A DNA stretch of 64,000 nt from Aquilaria yunnanensis (taxonomy: Eukaryota > Streptophyta > Magnoliopsida > Malvales > Thymelaeaceae): positions 92,917,501 to 92,981,500 of the forward strand of contig CM077595.1 in NCBI GenBank assembly GCA_039654915.1, read 5' to 3'. Numbering within the stretch: position 1 is the stretch's first letter; the number at the start of each line of letters is the position of its first letter. The position numbers were made by a program, and so were the translations under genes. The notes beneath the pieces are model-generated. The model was given only the letters and a program-made list of their open reading frames with translations. It was not told where the DNA came from and did no database searches. This document shows, in pieces, positions 21,204 through 33,016 of the stretch.

Positions 21204-23721
21204 TGTGGCAACGTCGGGTTTTCGGGAGTCGCCACCAATCAGTTTTCTTAGGTCGATTGGTCACCTTAAAATTGGTCTGCGAGAGTTCGGGGATCGGGAG
21301 TACGGTTACGTTAAAACAACTTTGTTAAAACGCCCAAAAATTGGCACCTTAGTTGATTTTAATTTTGTTTTGCTTTGCTTTTAAATAATTCTCAGTTAAT
21401 TTTCAAAATTAGAAATTTTAACTGGATTAGTCGAAATGTGGATTTTTAAATTAATTAATTTGTATGAAATTTTATACTTCCGAACCATGGACTCTGCCGA
21501 GTCATTTGGACACGGAAGATTTTTGATTCCGAACCATGGACTCTGCCGAGTCATTTGGACACGGAATTTGGTGAACTTTTAAATAATTTAATCCATATTG
21601 TAAATATGGATTTTTATCTTTTTTTTATTTAATTTATTTAATTTAAAAAGTTTGATATTTTCCAAACCGTAGATCCTGCCGAATCATCCGGATATGGAAA
21701 TTAAATTTAATTTATTGTTAGTTATATAATTATTACTTTTATGGAATTAATTATTAGTTTAATTACTAATTCGTAATTCTTTTTGTTATAGAATTTTTAG
21801 ATAAAAAAATTTTATTTTTTATTTTCTTTCTTTTCTTTTCTCTCTTTTCTTTCTTATATTTTTCTTTTCTTTTTGATTTAATCTTTCTTTTCTTTTCTTT
21901 CTTTTCTTTCTTTTCTTTTTCTTATCTTTCTTATCTTTTTCTTATCTTTCTTTAATTTTCTTTTTGTTTTCTTGTTTAATGAAAAATATTTATTATTTTA
22001 GTGGATTTAAAAGTTATATTTTAAATAAATCAGTAAAATATAAAGTCTTAATTTTCATGTATTTTTTTTTAAACAGGTTTTATTTTTATTTTTTTATTAT
22101 TTTTACTGGATAAAAATAACTATTAAAATTAATTTTAACTTTTTGTTATCTTTAAAGAATTAAAAACATGTATATAAAAATAAAAATAATTGGCTTTTTT
22201 TAAAAATGATTTTTATTAGCCTTAATAATTAATTACAAAATAATCTTCTTTTAATTTTCATTTATTTATTAATTAGTAAAGGGTAAAGGTAAATTAAATA
22301 AAAAAATTATATAAAGAAAAAAAATTAATAATAATAAAGTGGGGCTTTTTGGCCATCCACTTTAAAAATAATAATAAATGTTAGCAAAGTTAATTAAATT
22401 AATTGTTAAACAACAATAATAAAAATTTAGTCAAGTTAATTAAATTAATTAATTAACAACAATAACAAAAAGTTAGCCAAGTTAATTAAATTAATTAATT
22501 AACAACAATAATAAAAAGTTAGCCAAGTTAATTAAATTAATTAATTAACAACAATAATAAAAAGTTAGCCAAATTAATTAATTAATTAATTATCAACAAT
22601 AAAAGTTAGCCAAGTTAATTAATTAATTAACAAAAATAATAAAAAGTTAGACAAGTTAATTAAATTAATTAACAACAATAATAAAAAGTTAGCCAAGTTA
22701 ATTAAATTAATTAATTAACAACAATAATAAAAAGTTAATTAATTGTTAACAAAAATTATAAAAGTTAGTAATAATGCAAAAATTAAAAGGTTAGTAACAA
22801 TAATAGTATTAAAAGTTAGTTGTTAGTAAGTTAATAACAACAATAAAAAAAGGGGTTAGTAATAAACAAATAATAAACAAACAAGTAAAAATCAAAAGGG
22901 TTAGTAATTAATTCTGCAAGAATAAAATACAAAGTTAGTGACCAAAGTGAAAGAAATTGAAAAGATGAAGGATTAAATGAGAGTTGTACCCTTGATTTTA
23001 AATTCTGAATTCTGAGAAATGGAAACAGAGGGCGCGCGGGGGGGGGGAAGAAGATGGCTTAATCGTCAAAATGAAAAGTTTTGAGATTTTCTGAGGAAAG
23101 GAAGGAGAGCTAGGGACTAAGGCTGTAATTTTTTCTATTTTAAAAAACGGAGCTCTAAGCTTTTCTTTCTATTTTTCTCTGTGTTCAGCACAAAATTTGG
23201 GGGGCTATTTATAGAGGAAGTTTAGCTGAACTGTTGATGGATAAATTAATAAAAAATTTCAAACTTATCTCTTAAATTGGTAAAATGACAATTTTAGTCC
23301 TTTACGTCTCTCAGCCTCAGGATAAGTTCCTGAAGCTTCTGATTTTGACAATTTTGTCGTTTTCTGTCAATTTGAGCCAAAAACGTCGGCAGGCTCAAAA
23401 TTTTATGTGACAAACTACCAAATGCTCCTGGAACTTTTAGAATTTGTCAATTTTTTCCGAAACTTCTCAATTTTGTCATTTTTACCTCAAACTTTTAATT
23501 TTTTGTCATTTTTTTCATGAAATTTTATTTTATTTCAAACATACACATATTCACACATATATCATTTTAAATCAAATTTTCACAAAATAAAAATATATTT
23601 TAAACTAATTAAATTTTTTTTAATAATAATAGTAATATATTTTTTTTTTTTTAAATTAATTTTTTTTAATAAAATTTTTTTTCAAAATTTTAAAACATCC
23701 GGACGAAATTGGGTGTCAACA
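21204..23721 (-). repeat. 5' LTR of the retrotransposon
   Basis: It is 2518 bp, with the same termini and modules as the 3' LTR. Doubled GACTCTGCCGAGTC units lie at about 21478-21567, the CTTT tract at about 21820-21955 and the minisatellite at 22380-22755. The U3 side is almost identical to the other LTR, whereas the 21204-21830 part is clearly diverged. Confidence 0.9.
23205..23214 (-). promoter_or_regulatory. TATA box of the 5' LTR promoter
   Basis: Minus-strand CTATAAATAG is about 510 bp into the LTR from its TGTTGAC end. Start of the genomic RNA is expected about 25-35 nt further, near 23175-23180. This would leave about 2 kb of R/U5 before the PBS. Confidence 0.6.
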
Positions 23722-25251
23722 ACCCTATCATTGTCAAATTATCTACAGCGTATTACAGAAGAACACATCTTACTAAATAAACGACATATTAACATCACAT
23801 TTGTATGAATAAAACAACACTTCTTACTTCCGTTCAGTAAGAAGTTCTATTCATTTTTGTAATAAGATGTAGTGTTCAAGTGCCATGATATTTTTGTAAA
23901 TAATGTAAAAGTGGGATGTACATAAATAATGTAAATATTGTTCATAAATAATATTATTCCATTCAGACAAATGTGTTATTTTGTAATGTATTATTCATTT
24001 TGTAAGATATGTTGTTTGTAAACAATGTTGTTCCATTTAGTAAGAAGTGCTGTTTAATTCTAATAAACATAGTGTTGTGTAAAATATTGTTAATCTCAAA
24101 AGAAATACTGTTCGTAAATAATATTATTCAATTTATTAAGAAATATTGTTTCTTTCAAACAATTGTACTGTTCTGTGATGTGCTGTTCTCTCCAAACAAA
24201 TATATTGTTTAAGACACAACAACAGTTTCATAAATAATATTGTTAATTTGATTCATTAAAAAATATTGTTTCTTTTAGACTAATGTATTATTTTGTAAAG
24301 TATTGTTTTCTTCAGATAAATGTGTTATTCAATGTGCAATGGCAGTTTCATAAATATAACAAAAGTATAAGTGTAGTATGTAGTCCGGGAATATTTTATC
24401 CTTATGTTTATATCCTAGTCTTCTATTTTATTTACCGGACCAATTCTTTTTTTAATTTTCATTTTCACAATTAATTTTTTTCTTCAGAAAAAGCATCTAA
24501 TTTCATCATGCAACTTTAATAAAATTTCAAAATTAAATCACTCTGCATTACGTTATCTATCAAGAATTAAAAAATAAAAAAGAACTTTGAAAGTCATCTA
24601 ACTAGTCGATTGTGAATAAGAATAACTAAAAATTTTCCGTTTCTTTCTTAAAAAATAAATAATTTATGACTTTATTGTGAGCAAAAGAATTAGGAAAAAT
24701 GAATAGGAATACCAGTTCGACATTTTGTAACGCCCTATGAGGTGTGAGAATAAAATATGAAAAGTGATTAACTATAAAGCTATTTAAAATTAAATAATGT
24801 AATTGAAAATGTTCTAATTACCTAACTATAAACCAAGATACTCCATCCATTTCTTAATATATGTCTATTTTTCAATTCTTTGGTGCCAAAATACATCCTA
24901 TTTTTCCTATTTATATATCCTTTTCTCAATGTACCATTCTGATCATTATGGAAAGTTCATAAATTCTTAAAGTTCTAATCATACAATCTTTTAATGAGTT
25001 TATGTTTTTTTCAATGAAAGGACGAATAATATCTTTTTATTTTTTTTTTATTTTAAAAAACGATGAGTTTCTTTCTTTAACGATTTTGCTACTTGGTTCT
25101 TATTCTTGTCGAGATTTGGTTTGGGATTTAAGAAAAAAACAAACAAAATTGAGATATTCACTGCCTTAAACTTGAGTGTACGTTACTTTGCTACTTTGTG
25201 GTTGCGGGTAAAATAAAGCAATGGTGACCTAGATAAAAACTTTTGGTGTTA

Positions 25252-25288
<37 letters not shown>

Positions 25289-25666
25289 TGCATTTTTTGC
25301 ATTTTACCTGTATCTAATTGACAACGGGGACACGGTTGCTGCACGTTTGGTGCAGAGTGTGTGTTTATCTGGGAAAAACACCCGATATAAGTAAATAAGT
25401 TCACAACCATCCTCACATGGAAAATAGGATCGATACCTACACCTCATTGGGAAAAAGGTTCGCTATTGTGTGCTTTTGTTAGACCAAACTTCACGCATTT
25501 GTTGTTCACCATCTTTATTGTGCCGCAAGATACGACGAGCAAGGTATATGTCACAAGACGTTGATGTTTAGTCATCAAAATTGATTATGAGCTAGGTTTC
25601 TATCCACACCCTGTGTGTATAATGTTTAACACTTAGGCATATTGATACCTTATAACCAATATTTAT
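23722..25666. other. AT-rich flank with loosely repeated motifs; no gene
   Basis: 23725-23810 repeats the sequence at 9124-9215. About 23815-24360 is built of loosely repeated pieces such as TTCATAAATAATATTGTT, CAGTAAGAAGT and AATATTGTTTCTTT. About 25250-25290 is a TTA microsatellite. A possible Stowaway left end (CTCCATCCATTTCTTAAT) lies at 24841 without a clear partner. The short open frames show no coding features. Confidence 0.5.
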
Positions 25667-25915
25667 TACTTCATCCATCCATATTTATTGAACCATTTGA
25701 TTTGATACGTAAATAAAGAAAGTAAGTTATGTATTATTTTCACTTTCACCCTTAATTTTTTTGTACGTTAATCGAGAGAATTTGAAAAAATAAATATTAA
25801 AATAATAGTTTGAATGATAATATATTAAAGTAATACACTAAATATGAAAATGTTGCGAGGATTTAAGACTGTCAAAAATAAACTCTGTTAAAATAGTTTT
25901 GGGACTGATGGAGTA
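25667..25915. mobile_element. Stowaway-like MITE
   Basis: The left end TACTTCATCCATCC and right end GACTGATGGAGTA are imperfect inverted repeats enclosing 249 bp of AT-rich non-coding DNA. TA at both borders fits the family's target preference. Confidence 0.45.
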
Positions 25916-26097
25916 CATCTTAATCCTAAATTGACTATCATCCCAAAAAGAAACCATAACTGATATGACCCATCAACTATCACATGAGCCTTTGAATGCT
26001 AGAGAATTTACGTAAATCTAATAACTAAATTTCATCCTTATCCAAAAAATGGATGATAGAACCAGAAGGTATAAGATCCTAAATAAAAACGTGTTAT

Positions 26098-26400
26098 GTT
26101 TAATGACCAAAGTTCAAAATCAGTCACTGAACATCTATCCACATCATATAAACTATCCTTTGTGAAAATGATAAGCACCAGGTGATTGAGCTTTGAACCA
26201 ATATGGGATACGGGGTGTCACAATCTTCCCTACTTATATGTCCAATGTTATCATTGAATTACAAACAGATTTAGAATTGTGAGCTTAGTAAGTAATGGAT
26301 ATGAACTGTATACACAACAGATAGAACTAAATCAGTCATCGACCTGAACAAAATCAGAAACATGACCTACACCATCACGGAACCAAGTTGGCTCTGATAC
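26098..26400 (-). mobile_element. TRIM-like LTR fragment with internal domain
   Basis: On the minus strand TATCAGAGCCAACTTGG near 26379-26396 resembles an initiator-Met tRNA PBS. About 160 bp later comes a purine stretch (AAGTAGGGAAGA) directly before an LTR-like start TGTGACACCCCGTATCCC (from about 26221). The LTR-like copy runs to about 26098. It resembles the TRIM at 33017-33722 in order and motifs. Confidence 0.4.
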
Positions 26401-26403
26401 AAT

Positions 26404-26560
26404 TTGTAGCACACATGTAGCGCTTATCCTTTTTATAAAAGATAGCTCATGTGATATGAATAGGCGTTCATAGACCGGTTCTTAATTTCAGTCATTATAG
26501 ATGGTGTTAGAGCATGAGAATGATTGAAAGTATGTGGTTGTATCCGCTAGTATTGGACAA
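26404..26560 (+). mobile_element. TRIM fragment: LTR part plus PBS
   Basis: GCGCTTATCCTTTTTATAAA then GATAGCTCATGTGATATG and GACCGGTTCTTAATTTCAGT is the 3' part of the TRIM LTR seen at 33017-33182. It is followed by TGGTGTTAGAGCATGAGAAT, the position and look of the Met-tRNA PBS. Confidence 0.5.
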
Positions 26561-26737
26561 AAAAAACTTCTTCATATTGAGTGTCAATTCTTAAGCAACT
26601 AGCATGTAAGGCAATATACATGTTTTTACATTCTATACATGTAACGCATACACTTGTATATCTGCTGTGTGTGTGTGTGAATATAGGTGAGTGATTTTTT
26701 TCATGGACAAAGAATATACATAAAAAAAAAGTTGGTG

Positions 26738-26845
26738 AGTGTACTAATTTTTGTACTAATTTGACAAAAAAAATTGAGTTGATTTAGTTAAGTTGGTGCA
26801 AATAATTTATATTTTCCAAATTAGTACAAAAATTAGTGCACTTTC
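26738..26845. mobile_element. Small hairpin MITE
   Basis: The left arm AGTGTACTAATTTTTGTACT at about 26738 and the right arm AGTACAAAAATTAGTGCACT ending at about 26843 are near-perfect inverted copies around a ~60-bp AT-rich loop. Confidence 0.55.
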
Positions 26846-27242
26846 TACTAGGGGCAAAAAAAATAAACAAACAATTCTAGTTTATCTAGACTTTTATTCA
26901 GGTTAAAGCTCGTTCATGACTCGTTTAAACTGTTATTAAGCCAATTTTAAACAAAATTTCATGCTTGATATAAAAAATAAAAAAAGCTCAATTTACTTAT
27001 TACTTGGCTTGACTTAATTCAATTTTAGTTTTTCCCTTGATTTAATTGAACTAATCGAGCTCAAATCTTGCTCGATTGGTTAAAAGCTCATTGTGGCTTG
27101 TTCATATTATTTTCAATCCAAATATGAATAAAATATTGAGTTTAATAGCTATTTCAAGTTGAACATGTTCAATATGCTACTAAACTCAGTTTGGCTCGTT
27201 TTCAGCCTTATTTTCTAGCAATAAATATATTGCTTAATTTTA
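26846..27242. other. AT-rich intergenic DNA, nothing recognised
   Basis: No coding frame, repeat pair or terminal inverted repeat that I can support. Confidence 0.5.
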
Positions 27243-27608
27243 GGATTAATTGTACTTACCTCTTAAACTATAGTAGAAATTACACTTAATCCTTAAGGTT
27301 TTAAAGTTATACTTATCTCCTATATTTTCAACATCTATAAAGAAAAGGACTATTTTACTTTCATAAAGAGAAAAATAATAATTTAAATATGTTTTGCAAT
27401 TGCAAAATTGAAAAAGTGATAATTTAAATTTTTCATTCATTATAAAAATTATCTAGCATCTTAAATTTACCAAAATACTACTATCCTAGTATAATTCAAA
27501 TTAAGATGTTAATATTGAATACTAGACAACAATGAGAAAATAAAAAATGAAATAAAAGATAGTTTAGATGTAATTTTTAAAACATCAAAGAGTAAGTGTA
27601 CAATAAGG
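27243..27608. mobile_element. MITE abutting a larger TIR element
   Basis: The left end (TTAATTGTACTTACCTCTTA) and the inverted right end (TTATTGTACACTTACTCTTT) match imperfectly over about 50 bp. The interior is AT-rich. Its right end touches the left terminus of the next TIR region at 27607. Confidence 0.4.
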
Positions 27609-28137
27609 GTTAAACGCATTTGTGGTCTCCATCTTTTAAATTTTATTTAATTTCCATTACCAATGTTTAGGTTTTCTACTTCTGTCCTTAAAGTGATTAA
27701 AATGTTCTATTCTCATCCTTCATTGGATAAAAAACATTATGATAGACGGAACTTGTAGGAAAAATCCTAATTTTGACACATGAAAAATTGTCTTGTCCCC
27801 CTAGAAACCCAAACTTCTCATTTGCCAATTTGATTACCCCAATTCTAATACAGCTCTATAACAATGAACTAGGTCATTCTTTGTGATGATGGTGAATTCT
27901 TTAAGTCCTATGACCGCATGTCCACTGCCAGCTCTATTAACCTAGACTCCAATGATGGCGACAAGTTCGGTGATGCTCGCTTTTCAGCTCATTCTTCATC
28001 TATAGATTTTTTTCTCAGGCAACACAATCTCTTTGTTATAGCGATCATAGTGGGATGCTCAGTAAGCGAGGTAAGTTCATAAATCCCTAACTTAAATATT
28101 TTAGTTATAAATGAATTAGCAAATCAAGTAAGTTATT

Positions 28138-30410
28138 AAAGGTTTATTACGTTCCGAATGGTTTATGGAGCTAAGTTTGCCCAAGGGTAAAATGGTCATT
28201 TTACATCTCAGAGGGTGAGGGTGAGGGTGAGGACGAGTCCTAGAAGTGAAATCATGTTTTTTGAAAAAATCAAAGCCCAGTTTAATTAAGTTGTTGCTTA
28301 AGTGTTTATTCCCCTAGTTACTATTTGAGGAAGGGGTAAATTTGTAAAACTTAAAAAAGTTTGGGACGGGGGAGCTTTTGCGTTTAAAACACTATTGGAG
28401 GTGGATTTCATGTAGCCATTCATCCCATTTCTAGCCCAAATTCACAGTTGCTTTCCTTCCTCTTAATCTCTTGCCAAATCCTTTTCAAAACCAAGATTTC
28501 TTGATGAAATTGGATGGTTTTCTTGGTGCCCAAGTGAAGGATTGTTTGTTTTCCACTTGTTTTCATGGTATTGGAGCTTATTGGCATTTTTCAAGCTTGA
28601 ACCTTGGTTTCTGCATGTAGTAAGCTTCAATCCTTGAAAATTTCATGTTTCTTGAGTTGATTTAAGTTTAGGTTTTGCTGGGTTAGTGTTAATTTGGTGT
28701 CATGTGCCTTGTGTTACTTGGAACCTAGGAAAAACCTTAGTAGAGCCTTGGAACTTGGAATTCTTAGCTTATGATCCTTGATGTTTGTTCATTCTTGTGC
28801 AATTAAGGTAATGTATTTATAATTCAAGCTTATTTGATGTCATTCATAGCTTACTTATAGTGGAATCCGTGTAGTTTTGAGGATGATGTTAGTTGGAGGA
28901 TGGTGTTGGTTATGGTGGACTAATGAGATTGCCAAACTTAATTTGGTGTTTTGGTGCATCTCAACCTTGGTAGGAGTGGTGTATTGTGGCCAAGTTTATG
29001 TGTACATGCAAGTTTGAGGCAATTTGATACATCCCTAGGACCATTGGGAGGCATTGGAAGCCCCTAAATTACCTATGAGGCATAATCTGGAATTTCTAAG
29101 CACAAAGGGCTGAGGATGCATTGCCAAGCCCTTGTGTTAAAAACCGAAGAGTTTTGCATTGTGGTGATGCATCCCCACAGGCCAAATGCTGGAACTCACT
29201 AGCTTCGATACTCTTATAGTATTTCAACCATAATTTTTTAAAATCAACCTATGCCTAACTGTATTTTCATTTCAAAGAGAGGGGAAAATAAGGTTAAGAG
29301 GCCATAGTAGAGCACCATTAGTCGAGTGAAGGGTTTAGTACCATCAAGAGCCTGGCTAGGCCTTTGGGTTTAAGGACTTGATGCAGGAACCCTAGTGCAC
29401 CTAGGAGGGTTCCACGGAACTTAAAAATTATGAGCCCAACCATGACATTTAGCACTCCACTAGGGTGAACTAAGAAATTGTGAATAGGTGTGTGCCTTGA
29501 GTGAAGGTTTAGTACACTTATAGCCTAGGTAAGATTACTTGAGGCACAAGTAAAATCCTAGTGCACTCTTGGTAAGGTTTTAAGATAAAAGCTTAGTACA
29601 TAAATGACTTAGATAAGTCTAAGGACTTGAGACACTATTAGAGACTTAGTACACCTAGTGAGTTCCTTGAAACTCAAGTGATGTGCATCCATCATGTTCA
29701 TTTACACAACAATCGAGGGAATGTTATTTAGTGAGCTTAGCTTACTAGGACGTTAGCAAGCCAAGGCTTGGTAGGAGTAAGTTAGAGGCCAGAACTCACA
29801 AGGCATGGGGTGACATCTGTGCGAGGACTAGGAAGATGAGGGGTCCCAAGAGACTCAAATATATGTGCATATGTTAGCCCTCAGACTACATGTGCGCAAT
29901 AGACTTCACATATTATATGTATATGTGTGTCCTCAGTATTTTTCTTACAGGTTAAAGGATTCCTTATTGAGAACCAAGGATTATCATTCCTTTAGTATTT
30001 GTTATGTAGATTTTGGGTCTGTAGAGCCAAGAACCTTTGAAGGTTGTTGAACTAGGTTCACGAGTAGGTAATATGTTCATTTGAATCTTTGTGATTCTAG
30101 TTTTGTGGTTTATTTATTGGTTAAGTTGTTGTGCTAACTACGGTTATTTATTGGCCGATAAAGGCTAGTAAAACACAAATGAGGGCTTTGGAGCTTACCA
30201 CTGGGAGTTGCTCTAAGGTGGGAGCTTACTTATGAATCTCAGTAATATAATTCAGTATATAGTTTCCATACACTAGTTTACCTCCAATGCTCATGGATGA
30301 GTAGTGAACTCTAGAGTCGCTCTTGGGTGTAAATATTATCTTCTTAAGCTTGGATGTACACACACGGTTGATTATGTGTTGTTAACCACATAAATGTTTT
30401 TTTATGCTTT
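28138..30410 (+). repeat. Probable decayed LTR of a large retrotransposon
   Basis: AAGGGTAAAATGGTCATTTTAC near 28188-28205, TGAACTAGGTTCACGAGTAGG near 30047-30067 and GGGAGCTTACTTATGAATCTC near 30221 are reminiscent of Tekay/Del-type plant LTRs. About 29325-29670 contains a loosely repeated TTTAGTACAC..ACTTGAG motif. No PBS, PPT or TSD could be placed, so the type is an inference from memory. Confidence 0.3.
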
Positions 30411-30941
30411 GACAGTGTTATTTCCTTATTTTATTGAACAAGTCAAAGCATATATTCATGCATGAGTGTATAGTAGGATTAATTAACTAAAAGTGTAAAG
30501 GTTTTTAACAAGTGTGCACATAATTAATTAGCCAATTACAATCAGTGTGAGACACATTCCCATAGACTTCCTGGGAAGGCCTACGAAGGGTTATGTCACT
30601 TTCCCTAGCTACCTTCTTTTCTACCATAAGAATGGTGCTGAACTATAACATCTGGATGGCCTCTATTGGCTCGATCACTAAATGCCGTAAATGATTGCTT
30701 TAGAGAATGGCATTCATGGGTAGCAAACAAATGGCTAGTTTTAAATGCATCAATTCTGAGTGAATGGCCTTTCCCAGCGCCTAAGCGACTCCCAATCCTG
30801 CACTAGAAAAAAAGCCTTGTAATCAGCATAAGGCTGTGGTGAATTCATCGAAGGGACTTTGAAGCCAAATTTATCTCCACTTTCTTCTAATTGGCCAATG
30901 TTTCTTCTTCGGCCTTGATCCTTCAGAGAATTCGATGCTTT

Positions 30942-31107
30942 TTATAACATCCTCATATCCTACATGAGAGAAATGTGGGAATCTGTCTGTGGATATATAG
31001 ACACAAGTTCCAGAGCACAAGTATTTAGTGCTTATCTTTATCCAAAGGATAGTGCATAGGGTGTGAACAGGTGTTCCGTTGACCAGTTCTGAACTTGAGT
31101 CATCATA
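30942..31107 (+). mobile_element. Diverged solo LTR of the TRIM family
   Basis: AACATCCTCATATCC, GAGAGAAATGTGGGAATC, AGTGCTTATCTTTATCC and GTTCCGTTGACCAGTTCTGA follow each other exactly as in the TRIM LTRs at 33017 and 33564. Terminal bases have decayed (ATAACAT.. to ..GAGTCATCATA). Confidence 0.6.
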
Positions 31108-31729
31108 TTTTCTCCTTTGATTGACAATGAAAAGAGGCTTTGTTCGACTCAATGTCCAAGCAATGCCTCACGCGAACCTGATCCTTGATTGCCACGTGCA
31201 CATGCTGGGTGACATGGTGTGGATGGTGGGGGAAGGACGATTGGTGAAGAGATTGAAGTGTGGATAATGGGGGAGCGGGCAACTGGTGAAATAAGGATAG
31301 AAAAGGTGACATAGAGGAGACCGAGGGGTGACAGAGAAGGTGTGATCATTGCCATGGGAGAGGGGGAGGCTTGGCCAACGGTCATGGTGGTGGAGGAAGC
31401 AAGCAACAGAGTTGGAGGAGGTTTTCTTAAAAAATAAGAGTAGATTGTGGCCAAATTGACAAATGAGAAATTTTAAAGTTTTTGGGGAGAAAATAAGTTT
31501 TCAGGAGGGTTAAAATTGAGATTTTTCCTACAATTTTGTGTTGGGGTGGCATCTTTTCATTTGCTATAAATGTTTTCTGTCCAAAATAGATCAAAAATTG
31601 AATATTTTAATGACATTATGGAAGAAAATGGAATATTTTAATCGCATTAGGATGAAAGTGGAACAACTTAAATGCTAGGAATGAAGTTAAATAATATTTA
31701 AAGGTTGGATACTACAGATACATTTAACC

Positions 31730-32810
31730 GTAACCATATGAGTAAGTAAGCTAAAAAATACCTTCATTTGGGAAATAAGACCTATTACTACACCTCTTTG
31801 GGATAAAAATCATGCTATATCCCTCTGGAAATGATCGTCTGTTCTTCACAATGACTTTGGCGAACCGTGATTTGAAGTTTCGCTAAACAGGAAGGGGAAA
31901 AGTAAAAAAAAAAAAAAAAAAAACACAGAGAAAAACGGATAATTAGAAAAAAAAAAAAAAAAGGAAGAAGGAAGAGAATTATACGTTTGTGTTTGTGTTG
32001 AAATTTCAGCTTCATTCATTTTTGGAAGCGTGTTTAATTTAGGGCACCTTTTTCTCATTGCATCAAATTGGGCTTCTCACTTCCAAAAAAAGGTCTAATG
32101 CATGCTTGGCTCATTGCTTACCTAAGCACATTACAACAATTCAATATTTGCAACCCTTTATAGAAAGTATTCAACATTCTCATGCCATGATTTAACTTCT
32201 GGCATCGATATATATCTTCAATACAAATTAGTACTTTTATCATTGTTTTATGACAGTAAAAAAAATTCATATTATGAAAAATATTTTGAAAATAGACAGA
32301 GATAAGCTAAATAAACAAAATCTGCCCTTCTTGAGCAAATGGGTAAAGAATTGTTTTGATTGAAAGTTAGAAAATCTAGAGGAATTCATTTGCATTAAGA
32401 TTAATATATTATTGTGCATTATTCTTATATATAAAGTAACTTTATCTAAAATATTACTCCATCCGTTTCACAAAAACATATCATTTTACTATTCACAGTA
32501 ATTAATTTATAATTTTATTTATTTTAAAATTTATTATAAAAATATAAATATTTTATATGAAAATGAAAATTTAAATATTATAGTTTTTAAATATGATTTT
32601 AATAATTTTTTAAAATACATATTAATATAAATATATTCAGGTCAAATTTCAGTAAAAAATATAAAAATGTCAGTTAATGCAAAATAGAGAGAGTAATTCA
32701 TTGAAGTCCTACACTTTAAGCAGTTCAAGAAATATTTTAGAATATATTTTTTTAAAAATAAGTATATTTTATCATTTTTTTAGTTTAGATAAGTTAAAAA
32801 AATTAATTAA
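31730..32810. other. AT-rich intergenic DNA with one MITE; no gene
   Basis: The open frames on the minus strand at 31815-32058 come from long A runs. The MITE at 32455-32695 is listed separately. Confidence 0.5.
32455..32695. mobile_element. Stowaway-like MITE
   Basis: The left end TACTCCATCCGTTTCAC and right end AAATAGAGAGAGTA are imperfect inverted repeats; the 241-bp interior is AT-rich and non-coding. Confidence 0.5.
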
Positions 32811-33016
32811 TGTACCAACGTGTTTAGGAGTTGTCATCAATTAGTTTTGCCTATGTCGATTAAATACCTGTTATGGTATACAAAAGATTCTAAGATTATA
32901 AGTTAGTTACACCAAAATAATCTTATTCTAGTGCCCAGAAATTGGTACTATAGGGGTTCAGTTTTTTCTTTTCCTAAATTTTTGTTTCTTTACCAAATCA
33001 TTGATAAAATAGTTTT

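Larger units (their letters stand above)
9314..23721 (-). mobile_element. Complete non-autonomous LTR retrotransposon with gag and gene cargo
   Basis: The 14,408-bp element is bounded by a perfect 5-bp TSD, ACCCT, at 9309-9313 and 23722-23726. Read on the minus strand the order is: 5' LTR (23721-21204), PBS, leader, gag (20347-18473), repeat-rich non-coding DNA, 187-codon ORF (15250-14687), tandem array, LOG-like ORF, tandem arrays, PPT, 3' LTR (11807-9314). LTRs start TGTTGACACCC and end TTGCCACA. No protease, reverse transcriptase, RNase H or integrase motif was found, so it must rely on an autonomous partner. LTR ends, PBS type and 3' arrays point to the Ty3/Gypsy Tat/Ogre group; structurally it is a TR-GAG (terminal repeats plus gag only). 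Confidence 0.9.
27607..31729. mobile_element. Large MULE-type region bounded by about 280-bp TIRs
   Basis: Reading inward, the left end is GGGTTAAACGCATTTGTGG. The right end, on the minus strand, is GGTTAAATGTATCTGTAGT. Both then share AAATATTATTTAACTTC-like, GATTAAAATATTC-like, GTAGGAAAAATC and CTCATTTGYCAATTTG blocks for about 280 bp. The flanking 9-mers do not match, so the TSD is lost or the boundary is off. The interior contains LTR-like DNA (28138-30410) and a TRIM LTR (30942-31107), and no transposase was recognised. Confidence 0.5.

Noticed and set aside
9314..23721. Endogenous virus (caulimovirid or envelope-bearing element)
   Set aside because: No movement protein, envelope or reverse transcriptase features are present; gag, LTRs, PBS and PPT fit an ordinary Ty3/Gypsy-type retrotransposon.
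31103..31454. Minus-strand frames of 69 and 101 codons, Pro/Ser-rich
   Set aside because: They overlap each other in different frames inside a TIR-bounded transposon region and show no recognisable domain. They could be decayed cargo, but there is not enough to call a gene.
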